Notes: generated by a model not told the origin, from the letters alone. Shown: positions 38,666 through 47,411, counted from the stretch's first letter. The stretch is 64,000 nt of DNA from an uncultured Bacteroidota bacterium (GCA_902622575.1 CACNQJ010000006.1:37903-101902), one strand, 5' to 3'. Numbers and translations: made by a program.

Positions 38666-40042
38666 ATGAATAAATTTAAGAGAAGAGATTTTTTACTTAC
38701 CTCTAGTCTATTTGCTGGAGCAACACTGATTAGCCCAACTTTAATAAGCTGTCGAAACCCAAATACTAAATTAAATATTGCTGTTATTGGAGTTGGAGGA
38801 AGAGGCAGAGCAAACTATAATCCTATTCTTGATTCTGAAAATATAGTTGCAATGTGTGATGTTGATGATAATAGAGCGAGGGATGGTTACGAAAAGATTT
38901 TATCTAATTTTCCAAAAGTTAGAAAGTTTACTGATTTCAGATTGATGTTCGATGAAATGCACAAAGAGATTGATGCAGTCATAATAAGTACACCCGATCA
39001 TACCCATTTTGCTCCAGCCATGGTTGCAATGGAACTAGGTAAACATGTTTACATGGAAAAACCATTAGCTCACAATGTATGGGAATGCAGGACTTTAAAA
39101 AAGGCAGCTAATTACTATAACATTGTGTCCCAAATGGGTAATCAAGGACACACTACCAATGGAGTTAGGCAAATTAAAGAATGGTATGAAGCTGGAATTC
39201 TAGGTGAGGTAAAGGAGGTTCATGCATGGATAGGTACGCTAGATTTTAGGCCTGGACATTATTGGACATTACCAGAAAGCTTTCCACCATCCAAACAACA
39301 AGTTCCTGAGCATTTAAATTGGGATTTATGGTTAGGTCCAGCAAAATACAGAGATTACAATCAAGTTTACGCACCTAAATCATGGAGAGGTTTTTTTGAT
39401 TTTGGAAATGGTCAGCTAGGTGATTGGTCATGTCATACCCTAGATGGACCTTTTTGGGCATTGGATTTAGGCATGCCAAATGAAGTTGAATCTTATGTTC
39501 CTAAACAAATTAATAAACATCATTTTGTAAGTGAACAGTCTATTGTTTCGTATAAATTTCCTGCAAATAAAAAAAGGTCCCCAGTGACCATGAAATGGTA
39601 CGAGGGTGGTTTAAAACCAGAACTAGACCCCGACTGGCCAATAAAAGAACTTGAAAGGTCTGGGATGATTATGGTTGGAAGTAAATGTTCATTAATAACA
39701 GGTGGAAGACCAAATAATCCTAAATTACTTGTAAGTGACCAAGAATGGGAAGATTTTAAAAATAATATGCCTGATCAGACAATTCCAAGACTCAAATGGG
39801 GCGATGAAACACCGGTTCATGAGTGGATCGATGCAATTAAAAATGATTATTTGCCTGAATCTAATTTTAGTTATGGTGCTGATTTAACTGAGATGGCATT
39901 AATAGGAACTTTATCTCAGAGATTTGCAGCTAAAATACAATACGAATCTAAAAAAATGAAGATTACTAACAGACCCGATATCAATGAATTTTTAAAAGAA
40001 CCAGCTAGAGATGGTTGGAGATATGGAGAATCACTCAGCTAA
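38666..40042 (+). CDS. Tat-exported lipoprotein Gfo/Idh/MocA oxidoreductase (2)
   Basis: Paralogue of the preceding gene. Twin-arginine motif FKRRDFLLT (Arg6-Arg7), then a hydrophobic stretch ending LISC (Cys29), so it may be both Tat-exported and lipid-anchored. Rossmann motif VIGVGGRGRAN and intact EKP (Lys132). 458 residues. It begins one base after its paralogue stops and is the last gene of the operon; its stop overlaps a convergent gene by 12 bases. Confidence 0.87.
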   Translation: MNKFKRRDFLLTSSLFAGATLISPTLISCRNPNTKLNIAVIGVGGRGRANYNPILDSENIVAMCDVDDNRARDGYEKILSNFPKVRKFTDFRLMFDEMHKEIDAVIISTPDHTHFAPAMVAMELGKHVYMEKPLAHNVWECRTLKKAANYYNIVSQMGNQGHTTNGVRQIKEWYEAGILGEVKEVHAWIGTLDFRPGHYWTLPESFPPSKQQVPEHLNWDLWLGPAKYRDYNQVYAPKSWRGFFDFGNGQLGDWSCHTLDGPFWALDLGMPNEVESYVPKQINKHHFVSEQSIVSYKFPANKKRSPVTMKWYEGGLKPELDPDWPIKELERSGMIMVGSKCSLITGGRPNNPKLLVSDQEWEDFKNNMPDQTIPRLKWGDETPVHEWIDAIKNDYLPESNFSYGADLTEMALIGTLSQRFAAKIQYESKKMKITNRPDINEFLKEPARDGWRYGESLS

Positions 40043-41098
40043 ATTTTTGAAATAAGACTTTACCCTTAAAACAGAATTTTGTCTTATATCCTCCCAAAAG
40101 AGGTTGATATCCGCTTTATGATAATCTTTTAAAGTTGATATTAATAGAGTTTTGAAAAGTCCGATTTTTGGTGTTTTTAAAAAAACACCATTTTCGATAT
40201 TATAAATTCTTAATGCATTTGAAAATATTTTGCCATTTAAAAATAGTAGCCCTTTGTGATTAGAAAAATCGCTATTTTTTTTTGTATCCCATGTTATTGG
40301 ATTTGAGCAAAGAGCATCGACAAGCCATTCTTTGTCAATTGTAAAATTAAACTTTTGATCGTTTTTTAAAATTTTGAAAGTATTCCAGGTTACAAACCCA
40401 CCTGTTTCCTCAGGATTATTCATTAATTGTAAATCAAAAAAATCATCCTGTGTAACCTTTGTTCCAGGCAGGTAAGCAGCAATCAATTTACTTTTTAATT
40501 CTTTTCCGTCAAAAAAATCACTTAATAATCTTATTGCATGACCTGACCCTTGACTATGGCCAGCAATTATAATTGGCTTACCATGATTATAATGTTTAAG
40601 ATATATTTCAAAAGATCTTTTTATGTCCTCATATGCTAAATTATATGCTTTCTCACCCCCGTTCTCCCATCTGTATTCATCAAAAACTCTAAAATGTGCT
40701 TGCCTGTAATTTGGGGAATATAAATTACCTGAATCTAGCCACGCGGTTGACTGGTATTTGATTGATGAATTCATTAGAATATTTGTGAATTCTTCATCGT
40801 AAATATCAGAATTCCAATTAATATTTTTTCTGTCAGTGAATAATGTTGGTACTATAAAAAAAACATCAGCCTTCATTAAACCATTATTTTTTTCTAAAAA
40901 AGGAGGTTGATCATTTTGTTCAGGATGTACTAACCAATCCTGTAATTTTAAGTAAGTTGGTGAATTAGGCTGTGGATGACTGTCAAAATCTGTTGTTTTA
41001 TATTTAATTTCACCATTATTTTCTTTTAAAAGGCCACATGATGTTGAACAAATAATAATGATATAAATGAACAATATTTTAGTACTTTTAGTAAACAT
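40031..41098 (-). CDS. DUF3089 alpha/beta-hydrolase-like lipoprotein
   Basis: Predicted exported serine hydrolase. The ATG at 41098 gives a signal peptide with lipobox (CSTSC, Cys21); a longer reading overlaps the divergent gene. The DUF3089 core includes ADVFFIVPT near 77, an AHFRVFDEYRW segment, and the nucleophile elbow GHSQGS with Ser182. 355 residues. Substrate unknown. Confidence 0.85.
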   Translation of the reverse strand: MFTKSTKILFIYIIIICSTSCGLLKENNGEIKYKTTDFDSHPQPNSPTYLKLQDWLVHPEQNDQPPFLEKNNGLMKADVFFIVPTLFTDRKNINWNSDIYDEEFTNILMNSSIKYQSTAWLDSGNLYSPNYRQAHFRVFDEYRWENGGEKAYNLAYEDIKRSFEIYLKHYNHGKPIIIAGHSQGSGHAIRLLSDFFDGKELKSKLIAAYLPGTKVTQDDFFDLQLMNNPEETGGFVTWNTFKILKNDQKFNFTIDKEWLVDALCSNPITWDTKKNSDFSNHKGLLFLNGKIFSNALRIYNIENGVFLKTPKIGLFKTLLISTLKDYHKADINLFWEDIRQNSVLRVKSYFKNLAE

Positions 41099-41119
41099 TA
41101 AAACTAAATTAAAATAAAT

Positions 41120-41848
41120 ATGAGAATTCAATTAAAAAAAATCTTTCTATTATCAATAATTTATATTCTTCTAGGATGTAACCATACTAAAGAACAAAAG
41201 ATTACTATTAATAAAGTTGAAGGTTCTCCATCTTACAATAATTCTAAAATTTCATTGGTTGAACAAACTAATCTTGAAAATAACTTTAATTTTTCTTTTG
41301 AGTTAGAAGAATACGAATTGGGAATACAAACAGAAAAAGAATTCGAATATCAGCTAGCCAACTCTGAAAAAGGTCAGCATATTCATTTTATTTTAAATAA
41401 TGAACCATACTCAGCTCACTATGAAAAAACTTTTAGTAAAAAAATTGATAATGGCAATAATATAATTCTCGCATTTTTATCTAGATCCCACCACGAGTCA
41501 GTCAAAAATAAAAATGCTTATGTTTTAACCCAAATTAGTGATCAACCTGAAGATCTTAGTAGTGAATTTCTTTTTTACAGCAGACCAAAAGGCACCTATA
41601 AAGGAAAGGATACGGAAAAAGTTCTTCTAGATTTCTATTTAGTCAATACAGAAATATCAAAAAATGGAAATAAAGTCAGAGCTACAATTAATGATACTGT
41701 TTTTCTTATTGATGAGTGGGTTCCATACTATATTGAGGGTCTTAAAAATGGTGAAAATAAAATTAAATTAGAACTTTTAGATTCTGATGGTAATTTAATG
41801 GACATTCCATTTAACCCCTCGATCAAAACTGTTTTTATAGAAAAATAA
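41120..41848 (+). CDS. Hypothetical lipoprotein
   Basis: A 242-residue exported lipoprotein: signal peptide ending LLGC (Cys20). The middle (GQHIHFILNNEPYSAHYEK, AFLSRSHHESVKNK) resembles Flavobacteriia proteins that some databases label phosphopeptide-binding, without evidence of that function. Repeating beta segments near the C-terminus (FLIDEWVPYYIEGLKNG) suggest an immunoglobulin-like domain. Ends base-to-base with the convergent acyltransferase gene. Confidence 0.7.
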   Translation: MRIQLKKIFLLSIIYILLGCNHTKEQKITINKVEGSPSYNNSKISLVEQTNLENNFNFSFELEEYELGIQTEKEFEYQLANSEKGQHIHFILNNEPYSAHYEKTFSKKIDNGNNIILAFLSRSHHESVKNKNAYVLTQISDQPEDLSSEFLFYSRPKGTYKGKDTEKVLLDFYLVNTEISKNGNKVRATINDTVFLIDEWVPYYIEGLKNGENKIKLELLDSDGNLMDIPFNPSIKTVFIEK

Positions 41849-42655
41849 TTATTCTTGAGACCATTCTCTAAGCTTATTTGTTTTTTCATACTCAACCAAA
41901 TCTTCTTTTGATACAACTTTTAAAAATGAGGGATGCTGCTCAATGGCGAATTCAATCTTTTCTACAATAGATTCAATTGATTCTTTGTCATAATCTATTT
42001 TTAAAGGTTCTTTTATTTCCATTGACTGAAGAATCCCTTTTTTCTTAATTCTAATTCCTTGTTTGTCAAATGAACGACGAAAACCATCAACTACTATTGG
42101 TATAACCAATGGTCTAAATTCTTTAATTATGTGAGCAGTTCCCTTCCTAATTGGTTTGAATGGTGTTGTAGTGCCTTGGGGAAAAGTAATTACCCAGCCA
42201 TCATTCAAAGCAATTCCAATATTAGATATATCACTCATTTTTACCTGTCTATTTACATCTTTTCCTTTGTCCCTCCACGTTCTTTCAATTGATACTGAGC
42301 CAGCATAAGCTAAAATTCTAGGAACTAGGCCTGATTTCATTGTTTCTTTGGCAGCAACAAAGTAAATATTGAGCTTAGGTTTCCACAAGTAACCAATATT
42401 TTTTATTGAGTCAACTCTTCCGCTTAAACCTGCATTAAATACATGAAACATTGCAACAACATCTGCAAAGTAAGTTTGATGATTGGAAACGAACAACACA
42501 TTTTTTTCAGGTATTCTGTTGAGTATTTCAGATCCTTCAATTTTAAGCTTATTAAATCCCTTAAACCTTTGATGAGTTAAAACACCAAGGATTTTTATTA
42601 ACCAAGACTTAATGAAAAGATTGTGTCCGAAGGGGTTTTTTTTAAATATTGACAC
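41849..42655 (-). CDS. 1-acyl-sn-glycerol-3-phosphate acyltransferase-like protein (PlsC family)
   Basis: Membrane-associated lysophospholipid acyltransferase. The acceptor motif reads NHQTYFAD (His59, Asp65), one residue longer than the classical HX4D; I recall this form from Flavobacteriia homologues. The second motif is FPQGTT in place of FPEGTR. 268 residues, GTG start supported by a TATATTTG box 17 bases upstream. Which acyl acceptor it uses is not determinable. Confidence 0.85.
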   Translation of the reverse strand: MSIFKKNPFGHNLFIKSWLIKILGVLTHQRFKGFNKLKIEGSEILNRIPEKNVLFVSNHQTYFADVVAMFHVFNAGLSGRVDSIKNIGYLWKPKLNIYFVAAKETMKSGLVPRILAYAGSVSIERTWRDKGKDVNRQVKMSDISNIGIALNDGWVITFPQGTTTPFKPIRKGTAHIIKEFRPLVIPIVVDGFRRSFDKQGIRIKKKGILQSMEIKEPLKIDYDKESIESIVEKIEFAIEQHPSFLKVVSKEDLVEYEKTNKLREWSQE

Positions 42656-42672
42656 TTGAGATAGTTAATCAA

Positions 42673-42680
42673 CAAATATA
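42673..42680 (-). promoter_or_regulatory. Candidate -7 box for the plsC-like gene
   Basis: TATATTTG on the minus strand, 17 bases before the GTG start. Confidence 0.5.
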
Positions 42681-42693
42681 TAACATTGATTTA

Positions 42694-43308
42694 TTACTTT
42701 AACAACGCTCTAAATTCATTTAATATCATTGCAGTTGCACCCCAAACAATATGATCCTCAATTATAAAATATGGGTAATTATTTATAGGTTTTTTTTTAG
42801 AACTATTTCGAATTTTTAGATTTAGTATATCAGCTACTTTTGGTGATAGAACTTTAACAACTTCTTTAGGATTTGGTATTATTTTCGGTGTTGAATTAAT
42901 TGTAAAAATATATGGTCTTACTAGAAAATTACTGGGTGGAATGTATATGTCGGTTAATTTAAATTGAAATTTCATTTCATTTTGATTTAAACCAATTTCT
43001 TCTGCGGTTTCTCTCTTAGCAGTTTGAATTAAATTATCATCGCATTTGTCTTTCTTTCCACCAGGGAATGAGATTTGATTTGAATGCACACCATCATAGG
43101 TATTTCTCAAAATAAGTGGAATTTTAATATTTTGATCACTATCTTGAAAAAAACAGAGGGAAACAGCAGCATCTTTTTTCTTATCGCCCTTATTATTTTT
43201 AATTAATTTTAAGCGATTAGGTGGTGCTAATTCAAGTTGAGATTTTATTCCAGGAAGAGATTTATTTTTTAATTTTATCAATCTATGCTCAAATTCATTA
43301 AAATTCAT
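42694..43308 (-). CDS. NUDIX hydrolase, CoA pyrophosphatase type
   Basis: A 204-residue Nudix enzyme probably cleaving CoA or related nucleotides. FPGGKKDKCDDN followed by AKRETAEEIGL forms the Nudix helix; the spacing has one extra residue before RE-TA-EE, as in CoA-diphosphatase relatives. The flanking VSLCFF and RNTYDGVHSNQISFPGG segments fit that group. Its 5' end overlaps the divergent peptidylprolyl isomerase gene by 24 bases, and a TAAATTTG box lies 4 bases before its ATG. Confidence 0.87.
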   Translation of the reverse strand: MNFNEFEHRLIKLKNKSLPGIKSQLELAPPNRLKLIKNNKGDKKKDAAVSLCFFQDSDQNIKIPLILRNTYDGVHSNQISFPGGKKDKCDDNLIQTAKRETAEEIGLNQNEMKFQFKLTDIYIPPSNFLVRPYIFTINSTPKIIPNPKEVVKVLSPKVADILNLKIRNSSKKKPINNYPYFIIEDHIVWGATAMILNEFRALLK

Positions 43309-43992
43309 CTTTCAAATTTATCATTTTGTTTTTTTATTCTTCTGTTCTCGTGTCAGACAACAGTTAAAAATAATCCAAAAAAAGTTCCAATAAATGAAAA
43401 AAAAATTGAAAAAAAAGTCGAGATAAAATCCGTCGCTAACGAGTTTGTATTAAATGATAAGAATGCCATACCTTTTTTCTTTGATTATGATAAAAAAAAC
43501 AAGGAAAATAAAGTAAGAATAGAAACTAGACTGGGTAATATAGATGTTTTACTTTTCAATGAAACACCGTATCACCGTTCTAACTTTATTTATTTAACAA
43601 AAAAGAAATACTTTAATGGTACCTCATTCCACAGAGTGGTAAAAGATTTTATTATTCAAGGTGGTAATTCTGACTCATATGAGATATCAAAAAGAAGAAA
43701 GAGGATAGGAAGATATCTTTTACCTCCAGACACGAAAAAAGGATTTAAACATGATCGAGGCATAATGTCAATTCCTAGCAGTGATATTGACAATCCATAT
43801 AAACTTGCCTCACCATATGAATTTTTTATTGTGGTTGACAGAAATGGAGCATATCACCTTGATAAAAATTATACTCCTTTTGGTAAGGTTATTAAAGGTA
43901 TGGATGTAGTTGATGCAATATCAAATATAGAGACTGATAAAAGGGAATGGCCTATAGACAATATAAAAATGAAAATTAGTATTATTGATTAA
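43285..43992 (+). CDS. Cyclophilin-type peptidylprolyl isomerase, lipoprotein
   Basis: Periplasmic prolyl isomerase assisting protein folding. The signal peptide ends LLFSC (Cys23), followed by a Lys-rich linker and a cyclophilin domain from about residue 70 (VRIETRLGNIDVLLFNETPYH, FHRVVKDFIIQGG, then a shortened loop and YEFFIVVDR). 235 residues. The ATG lies inside the 5' end of the Nudix gene, so the two divergent genes share 24 bases. The stop overlaps the convergent 60-residue ORF. Confidence 0.88.
   Translation: MLKFIKIHLSNLSFCFFILLFSCQTTVKNNPKKVPINEKKIEKKVEIKSVANEFVLNDKNAIPFFFDYDKKNKENKVRIETRLGNIDVLLFNETPYHRSNFIYLTKKKYFNGTSFHRVVKDFIIQGGNSDSYEISKRRKRIGRYLLPPDTKKGFKHDRGIMSIPSSDIDNPYKLASPYEFFIVVDRNGAYHLDKNYTPFGKVIKGMDVVDAISNIETDKREWPIDNIKMKISIID
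43313..43320 (-). promoter_or_regulatory. -7 box abutting the Nudix start
   Basis: TAAATTTG on the minus strand, 4 bases before the Nudix ATG and inside the coding start of the isomerase gene. Confidence 0.45.
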
Positions 43993-44171
43993 ACTACCCC
44001 ACTCAAATGGGGGTGCTTATTGATGTAACTTTCAACCCAAATCTTTAGTTCCTCATATTCATGTGGCAACAAAACATCTGAGGCTTTTTCTAATTCTTTT
44101 TTGAAAAGAGTAAAATTAAATGCAACTTTTTTCAAGACTTTCTTGGTATACTTAAAAACCTGTCTGGCCAT
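43989..44171 (-). CDS. Small conserved hypothetical protein (60 aa)
   Basis: A 60-residue protein, Lys-rich at the N-terminus, with no signal peptide or membrane helix. Phrases such as YTKKVLKKVAFN, LFKKELEKA and LLPHEYEELKIWV resemble a short protein I have seen across Flavobacteriia. Likely two or three helices. Its position 45 bases after the DUF4442 gene in the same direction supports it being real. Function unknown. Confidence 0.6.
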   Translation of the reverse strand: MARQVFKYTKKVLKKVAFNFTLFKKELEKASDVLLPHEYEELKIWVESYINKHPHLSGVV

Positions 44172-44216
44172 ATTTAAATTTAGTTAATTTAATATGTCTA
44201 ACTAATTAAAAAAATG

Positions 44217-44660
44217 TTAAAATTTTCTTTTTAAACTCCACTCATATGTAAATTCTGAAACCAAATCTCCATCCTCATCATAACCTTTTGAATTTAAATT
44301 TAAAATAGCTGTTGGTTTATCTTTTGTCAAGTGCTGAAAAGTATCTTCAATTTTTTTTACATCACTACACTCAAAAATAATTTTTCCTCTGGCTTTCTTC
44401 AAAAATTTTGATGAATTTGAGGTTACAAGCATTGAAATATTATAGTCTAGCTTTTCCTTTTGCTTAATAATCAACATTCCGGTTGTTAACTCAGAAGCCA
44501 TTCCTTGAACAACCCAGTAGAGTGAATTGAAAGGGTTGCTATTAAACCAATTGTGTCTAACCTTAGCTCTGCACATTTCTTCATTAAGTTCTGTAATGCG
44601 GACACCACAAAGCCATGCCGATGGTAAGTCTTTAAAAAGGAAAAAATTATAACTAAACAT
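44217..44660 (-). CDS. DUF4442 hotdog-fold protein (thioesterase-like)
   Basis: A 147-residue hotdog-fold protein related to PaaI/YiiD thioesterases. Core segments: SAWLCGVRITELNEE, ARVRHN-type KVRHNWFNSNPFNSLYW, then a central helix with MASELTTGM. The ATG at 44660, one base after the trxB stop, is preferred to an upstream TTG that overlaps trxB. Activity on acyl-thioesters is a family-based guess. Confidence 0.8.
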   Translation of the reverse strand: MFSYNFFLFKDLPSAWLCGVRITELNEEMCRAKVRHNWFNSNPFNSLYWVVQGMASELTTGMLIIKQKEKLDYNISMLVTSNSSKFLKKARGKIIFECSDVKKIEDTFQHLTKDKPTAILNLNSKGYDEDGDLVSEFTYEWSLKRKF

Positions 44661-44661
44661 A

Positions 44662-45606
44662 TTATTCTCCAACAGAGGCTAAATATCTTTCAGCATCAAG
44701 AGCCGCCATACATCCAGTACCTGCAGCAGTAACTGCTTGTCTGTATTCCTTGTCCTGTACATCACCTGATGCAAAAACACCAGGAATGTTGGTTTTAGTT
44801 GTTTTACCTTTAGTTATTATGTATCCAGTTTCATCCATATCAAGTTGTCCTTTAAATAATTCCGTATTAGGTTTGTGACCAATTGCAACAAAAAAGCCTG
44901 TAATATTTAGGGATTCTGTTTTTTGGGTTTTGTTGTTAATTATTTTTAACCCCTCTACAACATTATTACCCAATACTTCAACTACCTCAGTATTGTATCT
45001 TAAGTCTATGTTTTCTTTGGAATTGACACGGTGCTGCATAGCTTTAGAAGCTCTCATTTCATCTCTTCTTACGAGCATTGTTACTTTGGAACATATATTT
45101 GAAAGGTATGTTGCTTCCTCTGCAGCAGTGTCACCCCCACCTACTATCGCAACCTCTTGACCTTTATAAAAAAATCCGTCACACACCGCACAAGCAGAAA
45201 CACCTCCACCTATTAATTTTTGTTCACTCTCAAGGCCCAAATATTTAGCTGATGCACCAGTTGATATAATTATTGTCTTGGCATGTACAACTTTGGTATT
45301 ATCGATCGTAACCTCATGTAATTCACCTTGACTCGCTGCAAACTTTACATTAGTGGCTTCGCCAATCCTGACATCAGTACCAAATCTTTCAGATTGAGCT
45401 TTAAGTTCTTCCATCATTTTTGGACCATCAATTCCATTAGGATATCCAGGGAAGTTATCTACATCGGTTGTTGTGGTAAGCTGACCGCCAGGCTCCATTC
45501 CTGTATACAAAACAGGCTTTAAATCAGCCCTAGAAGCATAAATTGCAGCAGTGTACCCAGCAGGGCCTGAACCAATGATTAATGTTTTGATTTTTTCAAT
45601 TGACAT
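44662..45606 (-). CDS. trxB: Thioredoxin reductase
   Basis: NADPH-dependent flavoprotein reducing thioredoxin. FAD motif GSGPAG (12-17), redox-active Cys139-Ala-Val-Cys142, NADPH motif GGGDTAAEEA, and C-terminal FAD segment GVFASGDVQD. 314 residues. A TAATTTTG box ends 5 bases before the ATG. Confidence 0.97.
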   Translation of the reverse strand: MSIEKIKTLIIGSGPAGYTAAIYASRADLKPVLYTGMEPGGQLTTTTDVDNFPGYPNGIDGPKMMEELKAQSERFGTDVRIGEATNVKFAASQGELHEVTIDNTKVVHAKTIIISTGASAKYLGLESEQKLIGGGVSACAVCDGFFYKGQEVAIVGGGDTAAEEATYLSNICSKVTMLVRRDEMRASKAMQHRVNSKENIDLRYNTEVVEVLGNNVVEGLKIINNKTQKTESLNITGFFVAIGHKPNTELFKGQLDMDETGYIITKGKTTKTNIPGVFASGDVQDKEYRQAVTAAGTGCMAALDAERYLASVGE

Positions 45607-45611
45607 GCGTT

Positions 45612-45619
45612 CAAAATTA
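45612..45619 (-). promoter_or_regulatory. -7 box abutting trxB start
   Basis: TAATTTTG on the minus strand, an exact TAnnTTTG match, 5 bases before the trxB ATG. Confidence 0.45.
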
Positions 45620-45634
45620 ATATAAAAATTTGTG

Positions 45635-45665
45635 TTTGTTGTTAATATAAAGAGTTTTATATTAG
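45635..45665 (+). promoter_or_regulatory. Promoter of tRNA-Pro(TGG)
   Basis: TTTG (45635-45638), 19-base spacer, TATATTAG (45658-45665; one mismatch to TAnnTTTG), 10 bases before the mature tRNA. Confidence 0.6.
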
Positions 45666-45675
45666 CACCCGTTTA

Positions 45676-45750
45676 CGGGGTGTAGCGTAGCCCGGTTATC
45701 GCGCCGCGTTTGGGACGCGGAGGTCGTAGGTTCGAATCCTGCCACCCCGA
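45676..45750 (+). tRNA. tRNA-Pro(TGG)
   Basis: Acceptor CGGGGTG pairs CACCCCG with discriminator A; anticodon stem CCGCG/CGCGG around TTTGGGA (anticodon TGG, 45711-45713); T-arm TAGGTTCGAATCCTG. CCA not encoded. Confidence 0.95.
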
Positions 45751-45754
45751 CAAA

Positions 45755-45782
45755 AAAACCTCTTCATGAGAAGAGGTTTTTA
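45755..45782. terminator. Bidirectional terminator between tRNA-Pro(TGG) and the NTF2-like lipoprotein
   Basis: Stem AAAACCTCTTC / GAAGAGGTTTT with loop ATGA, flanked by A and T tracts, so it can serve the tRNA (plus) and the convergent gene (minus). Confidence 0.88.
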
Positions 45783-45801
45783 TACTTATCAAATACTGCT
45801 T

Positions 45802-46284
45802 TTATTCAAAAGCTTTGTTGTATTCAGTTGGATCAAAAGCATTATATGCTTCAACTACTTTTAATCCATCCCACTTAAACCATGCATGTCCTCGAATGGA
45901 TAACAATTCCCCTGTCTTTTTATTGGTTCCATTCCATGTGTACCAATAATTGGTATAAATTTCCCCATTGTTATAAAACATTGTTGTTGTTGTTCTATCT
46001 ATATTTTTAACATCATCAAAATATTCATGTCCTACCATAAAAGCATCTACAACTTCAACAGCTGTTAACTGAGTGTCATTTACGTGAAATATAGCATCCT
46101 CGGCAAATATTGAAAGTGCCGCTTCTTTATCTTTGTTTTCATAAGCATCAGGAAAAGTATTCATTATAGCATTTCTTTCATCAGAAGCTGAAATAGTTCC
46201 TGACCATTCTGCATCGTCAATTTTAACGGGCTGTTCACAGGCACAAAATATAAGTATTGTAAATAGTATTAATAATTTTTTCAT
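45802..46284 (-). CDS. NTF2/SnoaL-like lipoprotein (paralogue A)
   Basis: A 160-residue lipoprotein: signal peptide ending FCAC (Cys16), then an NTF2-like cone fold (AFPDAYENKDKEAALSIF-type helix, RTTTTMFYNNGEIYTNYW and AWFKWDGLKVVEAYNAFDP strands). It is clearly paralogous to the gene at 46914: both begin the mature protein with a DD-x-WSGTI motif. Many such proteins bind small hydrophobic ligands or are inactive relatives of ketosteroid isomerase; no catalytic Asp pair can be assigned by eye. Function unknown. Confidence 0.78.
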   Translation of the reverse strand: MKKLLILFTILIFCACEQPVKIDDAEWSGTISASDERNAIMNTFPDAYENKDKEAALSIFAEDAIFHVNDTQLTAVEVVDAFMVGHEYFDDVKNIDRTTTTMFYNNGEIYTNYWYTWNGTNKKTGELLSIRGHAWFKWDGLKVVEAYNAFDPTEYNKAFE

Positions 46285-46335
46285 TTTAATTGTATTTAAT
46301 TAATCTTCAAATCTAGTAAAATAAGAACAAATCTA

Positions 46336-46343
46336 TATTTTTG
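46336..46343 (+). promoter_or_regulatory. -7 box abutting the DUF4396 gene start
   Basis: TATTTTTG (TAnnTTTG) 4 bases before the ATG at 46348. Confidence 0.4.
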
Positions 46344-46347
46344 GACA

Positions 46348-46767
46348 ATGAATTGGAAATGTAAAAAAACATGGAAACAGGCTAGGATTAATACGCTTTG
46401 GTGTTTGCTTGGTTGTTCAATTGGAGATTTTGGAACAATATATTACTTTCAAAAAATTGATCATTCTTGGTCTAATTATGAGGTTATGGGTCTTGCTATT
46501 ATAAATGGTTTATTAACATCTATTATCCTGGAAACAATTATTTTACTTAAACAAATGGATTTTTATTCATCACTGAAAACAGCATTGGGAATGTCATTTA
46601 TTTCAATGATAGGTATGGAAATAGCTATGAATGCCACTGACTTATTGTTAACGGGCGGTGCAATGCTGACATGGTGGGTTGTTCCAATAATGCTCTTGGC
46701 AGGTTTTTATACACCACTGCCCTATAATTATTGGCGACTAAAAAAATATAACGTAAGCTGTCATTAA
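46348..46767 (+). CDS. DUF4396 membrane protein
   Basis: A 139-residue inner-membrane protein with about four helices and the DUF4396 signature ARINTLWCLLGCSIGDFGTIYYF near the N-terminus (given here as its two halves, ARINTLWCLLGCS and IGDFGTIYYF). A second conserved stretch GMEIAMNATDLLLTGG follows. Cys/Trp-rich; some relatives carry metal-binding residues, but no function is established. Followed 16 bases later by tRNA-Pro(GGG). Confidence 0.8.
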   Translation: MNWKCKKTWKQARINTLWCLLGCSIGDFGTIYYFQKIDHSWSNYEVMGLAIINGLLTSIILETIILLKQMDFYSSLKTALGMSFISMIGMEIAMNATDLLLTGGAMLTWWVVPIMLLAGFYTPLPYNYWRLKKYNVSCH

Positions 46768-46769
46768 AT

Positions 46770-46777
46770 TACATTTG
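46770..46777 (+). promoter_or_regulatory. -7 box of tRNA-Pro(GGG)
   Basis: TACATTTG, exact TAnnTTTG match, 6 bases before the mature tRNA; it overlaps nothing but the gap after the DUF4396 stop. Confidence 0.6.
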
Positions 46778-46783
46778 CACATT

Positions 46784-46862
<79 letters not shown>

Positions 46863-46913
46863 TAATATTAAATGAGAATTTTTAATTTAGATAATTAACT
46901 TAAAACAAATAAT

Positions 46914-47411
46914 ATGAAAAAACTGATTTTTTTAATATCCCTTGTAATAGTATCATGCTCACAAGGTGTAACCGTTGATGATGGCGATTGGTCGGGAACT
47001 ATCAATGCAAACAGTGAAGAGAGTAAAATTGTTGAAAAACTAGCTGCTGCATATGTAAATGGAAATTTCGAAATAGCTATGGATCATTTGGCTGAGGGTG
47101 CTGTTCATTTAGTTAATGGAGCTGAGTTTACAAATGAAGAATGGGTCGCTGGTTACAAACAGGACCAAGAAGTATTTGACAATATTAAACATAACGATGC
47201 CAATATTACTACGATGTATTACAATAATGGAAGAGTTTTTACTAATCACTGGTTAACATGGACAGGTAGCTCAAAATTGACAGGTGAAGAAAACACAATA
47301 CATTATTATGGTTTTTGGGAATGGAAAGATGGAAAAATTATCGCAACTGGTGCCTATATGGACACTCAGTGGTACTTTGCAGAAATTGGAAGGTATTTAG
47401 ATTCCAAATAA
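46914..47411 (+). CDS. NTF2/SnoaL-like lipoprotein (paralogue B)
   Basis: A 165-residue lipoprotein, signal peptide ending IVSC (Cys15). The mature part starts DDGDWSGTI, matching paralogue A at 45802, and the ITTMYYNNGRVFTNHW and TGSSKLTGEE segments align with it without gaps by eye. The two genes face opposite ways with a DUF4396 gene and a tRNA between them. A terminator follows 7 bases after its stop. No function assignable. Confidence 0.78.
   Translation: MKKLIFLISLVIVSCSQGVTVDDGDWSGTINANSEESKIVEKLAAAYVNGNFEIAMDHLAEGAVHLVNGAEFTNEEWVAGYKQDQEVFDNIKHNDANITTMYYNNGRVFTNHWLTWTGSSKLTGEENTIHYYGFWEWKDGKIIATGAYMDTQWYFAEIGRYLDSK

Noticed and set aside
41849..42655. HX5D in the acyltransferase as a damaged active site
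   Set aside because: The NHQTYFAD form is, from memory, usual for this Flavobacteriia subgroup, and the second motif is also consistent with it.
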